A stretch of DNA of 64,000 nt, taken from NCBI RefSeq assembly GCF_000715075.1, contig NC_134093.1, positions 96,146,826 through 96,210,825 of the forward strand, written 5' to 3'. Below, in pieces: positions 59,725-64,000 of the stretch. Positions within the stretch are counted from its first letter, which is position 1; each line of letters starts with the position of its first letter. Source of the stretch: Nicotiana tabacum. Its lineage: Eukaryota; Streptophyta; Magnoliopsida; Solanales; Solanaceae. Under the pieces are notes generated by a model. That model was not told where the DNA came from. It made no database searches and saw only the letters and a list, made by a program, of their open reading frames with translations. A program made the translations under genes and the position numbers.

Positions 59725-60349
59725 TGTTTAGCCGAAAAATTGGGAAACGTTAAATTTAGGTGTGGTTCTAAGGATACGTAAATTCCTTATGATACAAAAA
59801 TGGCAATACTAGTATTTTGCTATAAAATGGGAATAATCAATAGGAAGGCTCAATGAGCAACATTAACTCTTAATGTATTTTGGAGAGGATCCCTCTATTG
59901 CAGTCTATGCCCCCTTTTTATAATAGAAGGTCACTACTTTATCTATAACAACATAATAAAATAATACATATAGTGGAGGACCCATGATGGTTTGTCTCTT
60001 CCTTGATTCCTGCCAAGATTCTCTCCCTTGGTGCAGTTATGATGGCTTTTGTCGGCGGGCTCGACACTGGCTCGAGCTTGGTGTTAGGTCGAACCCCCGG
60101 TCTTGGTCCGAGCCCGTTCTGCCTTGGGCATCGATATTCGGGGCCTGTGTCTGTCGGAGTTGCCTCGTAATTCGATTCGGATACGGACTCGATAATAATA
60201 CCGAGTTTTGCCATCGATCGATCTTATAGCTCGAAACTTGACGCCCTTACTCCGAAATTCGTCCGAGCTCGATATGTGGATACCCTTTGATCGAGACGTC
60301 ATTGTCTTGGTCACTGTTTAAAACCGAGAATCCGTTTTAACCGTACACA
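59725..60349 (-). repeat. 5' LTR of Tat-B
   Basis: 625 bases, TGTTTAGCC to CGTACACA on the plus strand. The same end sequences as Tat-A and partial internal similarity show a related subfamily. TATAAAAAGG box on the minus strand at about 59922-59913. Confidence 0.9.
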
Positions 60350-60441
60350 TTTACAGCTTGTAGTTTATGTACGAACTTAATAATTATGCTAAAGAAGAAG
60401 TAAATATTCTCATGGATTGGACACTTGCGGTCATGTCAGTG

Positions 60442-60680
60442 TCCGTTTAAGCAAGCAATATATACGTTTTTTTTTTAGTATGTTCTAAAAAGAATGACAT
60501 ATTTTTATATTTAAAAATAATTTAATTTTAAATTTTTTATTTTGTCCTTAATTATAAGCCTGTATAAACATAAAAATGTGATAATAATGTTTAGAACGAC
60601 AATTTCTAAAAATAATTCTTTCTTTTTAAACGCGTGCCGGTCAGTTACAATTACATAATGAAACAGAGGGAGTATACACT
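60442..60680. mobile_element. Stowaway-like MITE, decayed
   Basis: Right end AATGAAACAGAGGGAGTATA matches the Stowaway terminal consensus (GGGAGTA next to a TA target). AT-rich interior similar to the next MITE (AAAGAATGACATAT, AAAATAATTTAATTTTA). The left terminal repeat is not clear. Confidence 0.55.
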
Positions 60681-60769
60681 ATACACTAGCTACATCGAGA
60701 ATTTTACAATGATTAGCAAAATTAAACAGATCGTAATATGTTTATTATCCTCTTTGTAGGTGTGACGGG

Positions 60770-61002
60770 AGAGATTTCTATTATCTTGTTTCAATTTATG
60801 TAAACTTATTTTCTTTTAAGTCCGTATAAAAAAGAATGAATTTTTTCTTTATTTGAAAATAATTTAATTTTATATAATAATTTATAGCCACACAAATTAT
60901 ATGTGCTTCATTTTATACCATAAATTTAAAATTTTTTTTAATTTTCTTAAATTTTGTGTCCAATCAAGTGGGTTCAAATAAATTGAAACCAAGGGAGTAA
61001 GT
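60770..61002. mobile_element. Stowaway-like MITE
   Basis: Left inner end TTGTTTCAATTTATGTAAAC pairs with right end AAATAAATTGAAACCAAGGG followed by AGTA, forming terminal inverted repeats with some decay at the outer left. Interior carries AAAGAATGAATTTT and AATAATTTAATTTTA as in the preceding copy. About 230 bases, no coding capacity. Confidence 0.68.
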
Positions 61003-61430
61003 GAGATTAAGAGTGAGTTTAATCAGCTCTCCGTCAACATGCTAGCTTGCCCATCAGGGTTATTTCTGGTATTTCAACATATTTTCATGCTTCAATATGA
61101 TGTGCCAAGTGCAGTAATGTGAGTATCTTTTTCTTTATGGGCCCCACCTGAACATCATTTCACACGTATTTGTCAATGGATGTACTCAAAAGTGGGCTCC
61201 AGTAGCAGCCTTTGGATGAATCATGTCATGGAATTAATTTTAGAAAGTTTTACCTGCATACATTCAATTTATTATAAATCAAAATTATTTTAAAATATTA
61301 TTTTTTATAGTTATCTTTTATATTTTACAGCAAAATAAGTATTTATAATATATACTACCATTAAGGCATGAAATACGCTATTTATGTTTTTCCCCTCTTA
61401 GACAGATGGAAATACCAATTTTTAAGGTGA
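61003..61430. other. AT-rich intergenic DNA
   Basis: No frame of note, no terminal repeats recognised. Confidence 0.5.
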
Positions 61431-61765
61431 TTGACGTTATTGTATTCAGAATACATGTGAATACATGTGCGTACAGCTAGACTGCCCTGATTTTAGGTGC
61501 TTTTTACTGATGTATTCATGAATACAATAACGCGAATACATGTGAATAGATGCGCGTGCAGGACTGTCTTGATTTTAGGTACTTTTTTACTGTTGTATTC
61601 CGCATGCAGGACTGCCTTGATTTTAGGCACTTTTTGTTACTGTTGTATTCATGAATACAGCAACGTGAATACATGTGAATACAACTGGACTGCCCTGATT
61701 ATAGGTATTTTTTGTTGTCGTATTCATGAATATACAACACAGCGAATACAGTAAATACACTACCG
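61431..61765 (+). repeat. Imperfect repeats with palindrome GTATTCATGAATAC
   Basis: Three to four diverged units of 75-100 bases, each with GGACTGCCTTGATTTTAGG-like text, a T run with ACTG, then GTATTCATGAATAC (a perfect 14-base palindrome) and GCGAATACATGTGAATA. Unit lengths vary by internal deletion. The chance frame across it is not a gene. Confidence 0.7.
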
Positions 61766-62279
61766 TAATAACTGAATAGTAGCTATAGGAAATAATTATG
61801 TATACGGTAGCTATAGAAAGTTAATAGCCACTAAACAATAGTGATTTCTAAAAATTCCTCTTAATTTTACCATTTTATAACCAACTCTCTACAAATAAAA
61901 GTAAACTATTGTTTGACTTATTTGGTACCTTACATTAAAATTAATTTTTTTCGTAATTAGAGTGAACCAATATATCTGTCTATAGCTCAACAAAAAAGGA
62001 ATAACATCTTCAAAAATTAGAACTACCCATCGCGAGATCGCAGATGCGGAAGAGTGGCGCAAGTGCGATGAAGGCGTGTGGCAGCAGTCTACGCAGAAAC
62101 AGATAGGACGTCGCTGGTGCGGCTCCGCAGATGCAGAGCCTTGTTTGCCATTCTCTATTAAGTTCTAAATGGTAACAGCTAGGTGCTTGTAAATTGTCCT
62201 TTTCTTCTACTTAACTCTAAAACCATCCATTAACTCCCATATATGTTATTTTTAATCTTGTGACTTCTAACTAAGCCAT
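61766..62279. other. Intergenic DNA, no gene
   Basis: Contains a GC-richer stretch at 62030-62145 with words such as CGCAGATGCGGA, reminiscent of the CG-rich parts of gypsy LTRs in this window. Otherwise nothing recognised. Confidence 0.45.
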
Positions 62280-62712
62280 TATTATAATCAGAAATCTCAT
62301 TAAAAGCCGTGATAACGTCTAAACATATCTTGAACATTACCGGACATACGAGTCCAAATGTACAGGTTACAACTGAAGCTACCGAGCCTAAGCTGCGGCC
62401 TAAACCTGGCCTCAAGTCTTCCAGACTGGCCCATCACCAAAACACAGAATACATATCTTGAACCTCGTTCATAAAATCCCAAGCCGGCGATGCACAACTG
62501 ATACCGAGCGCTCACACGCGTATACGAAATGCGTGGAAGGAATTCAAATAGTTATGTTTCAAGCTGAATCAATTCCGCATGATAGAATACAAGAAAGTAA
62601 ATTTTTTCTAAGGGTTCGGTAGCCTCTCAAAGATAAGTACAGATGTCTCCGTACCGATCCGCAAGACTCTACTAAACCTACTCATGACTCGCGAGACCTA
62701 TGTTACCTAAGG
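62280..62712 (-). mobile_element. Leader of a further gypsy-type element
   Basis: Minus-strand leader of the element whose 5' LTR starts at 62727. The block AAGATAAGTACAGATGTCTC and CGTACCGATCCGCAAGACTC near 62630-62672 matches the leader of the Tekay-like chromovirus at 30598-30637. No gag start is evident leftwards, so the element is probably truncated. Confidence 0.6.
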
Positions 62713-62726
62713 CTCGGATACCAACT
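62713..62726 (-). other. Primer-binding site of the right-hand gypsy element
   Basis: Plus-strand CTCGGATACCAACT directly before TGTCACGACCC; minus-strand TGGTATCCGAG is a tRNA-Met type site with one change. Confidence 0.75.
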
Positions 62727-64000
62727 TGTCACGACCCAAAATCCTAACCTGTCGTGATGGTGTCTATCTCAATACTAGGCTAGCCGACAATTTCAATAAA
62801 CGATAATTTTTTAAAGTTTGAAAAACATAATAATTTGAGTTTAATAAAAGGCCTCACAATTTCCGATACAAACACTCCCAAAACCTGGTGTCACTAAGTA
62901 CATGAGTATCTAATATAAATATAAGTCTAGAAATACGGTCTATAATAGTCTAAGACCAAATACAGTAAACAAGGAGATAGGAAATAAGAGACAAGGTCTA
63001 CGAAATATGACAACTACCTCAAAATCTCCAGAAAATCAACTGCGCGAAAGAATCAACACCTGCTATGCCGAGGACACTTGGATCTGCACACGAAGTGCAG
63101 GGTGTAGTATGAGTATAACCAACTCAGTAAGTAACAATAATAAATAAGAAAATGAAGATAGTGACGAGCTACACAGTTATAGTTCATTTTCAGTAATTCC
63201 AGCAAAGAATAGACATGCTTTCAAATCCAACATTTTAAGTCAAATCAATTCTATACAGTTCAAGTTCATGTATTCCAGATATAAAATCTTTCAGAAAATT
63301 TCAAAACAATGACAGATAGCAACTAAATGCAACAACAAATGAAAAACAAGTACAACCTCTCAGGACAACAATCACTCACTAGACTCCCACCCCTCAGCAC
63401 TCACACTCAATGGGTACCCGCGCTCACTGGGGGTGTACAGACTCCGGAGGGTCTCCTACAGCCCAAGCGCTATAATCCGCACGGACAACTCACTTGCAAT
63501 AGCATAATATCTCACAATCAGGCCATCGGCCTCGATCAGTCATAAATCTCTCCAGTGTCTCGGGCTCTCAAGTCACAATCATTAAATCAGCCCAAACATC
63601 AATGATATGATGCATCAATATTGAACAATAGAGACCGAGATAAAATAGTAAAGTAAACTGTGATTGAGTACAAAACAACAATTAAGCAGACAGTTCAACA
63701 TGTACACGACCTCCGTGGGTCCCAACAGTACCAACATATAGCCTAAACATGATTTCTAACATGACTTACTGTCAAATTTCCACAACACATAGAGAGCACA
63801 TAGCTAACAACAAGTTATTCAACTTTACAGTTTTCACGGGACGAACCAAGTCACAATCCCCTCGGTGCACGCCCATACGTCACCAAGAATGTGCGTCACC
63901 TCAAAAATACGCACATGATACAAAGTCTGGGGTTTCATACCCTCAGAACCAGATTTGTAACTATTACTTACCTCAAACCGTGAAATTCTTATTCCGCTAA
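62727..64000 (-). repeat. 5' LTR of a right-hand gypsy element (continues beyond window)
   Basis: Starts TGTCACGACCCAAAAT, the same end family as the LARD-like and Tekay-like elements, but the body differs from both. At least 1274 bases, other end outside the window. No coding. Confidence 0.75.

Noticed and set aside
62030..62145. GC-rich stretch as a CpG-island promoter
   Set aside because: Resembles the CG-rich words of gypsy LTRs and no gene follows it.

Overview
This window is plant nuclear DNA, most likely from Solanaceae and probably Nicotiana. The inference rests on a caulimovirid-type integrated pararetrovirus, on SIRE-, Athila-, Tat- and Tekay-type LTR elements stacked inside each other, on Stowaway-like MITEs, and on intron-bearing AT-rich sequence. 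I found no ordinary host gene, tRNA, rRNA or CRISPR array. Nearly every long reading frame belongs to a transposable element or the integrated virus, and most are broken.

Layout. 1-4440: an endogenous pararetrovirus on the minus strand (partial upstream ORF, capsid, movement protein, protease-RT). It is cut off by the window start on one side and abuts a truncated copia LTR on the other. 4441-35674: one Ty1/copia element of SIRE type on the plus strand, split by two insertions. Insertion one (6192-13892, target duplication ATATT) is a long LTR element with no recognisable protein domains. Insertion two (19558-35601, duplication ATAAG) lies inside the copia 3' LTR. It is an Athila-derived non-autonomous element, itself interrupted by a minus-strand Tekay/Del-like chromovirus (22865-33430). 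Nesting is therefore three levels deep. 35675-36776: AT-rich DNA with a Helitron-like 5' terminus.

36777-48550 (duplication ACAGA) and 49672-60349 (duplication ATTAC/TTTAC) are two related Ty3/gypsy elements of the Tat lineage, called Tat-A and Tat-B here. Both carry gag-pol on the minus strand with a dual RNase H. Between pol and the 3' LTR each has a tandem-repeat array and a plus-strand (antisense) ORF that looks spliced, with introns at the same places in both copies. Tat-B has lost most of its 3' LTR, and the deletion joined an LTR-derived ATG in frame to the antisense ORF.

60355-62280 is AT-rich intergenic DNA with two Stowaway-like MITEs and a small family of repeats built on a palindrome. 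62280-64000 holds the leader, primer-binding site and 5' LTR of a further minus-strand gypsy element that runs out of the window.

The most interesting points are the conserved spliced antisense ORF of the Tat pair, the shared repeat unit that has expanded differently in the two copies, and the lightly damaged pararetrovirus with a fully open protease-RT frame. None of these is a proven new system; each has known relatives.
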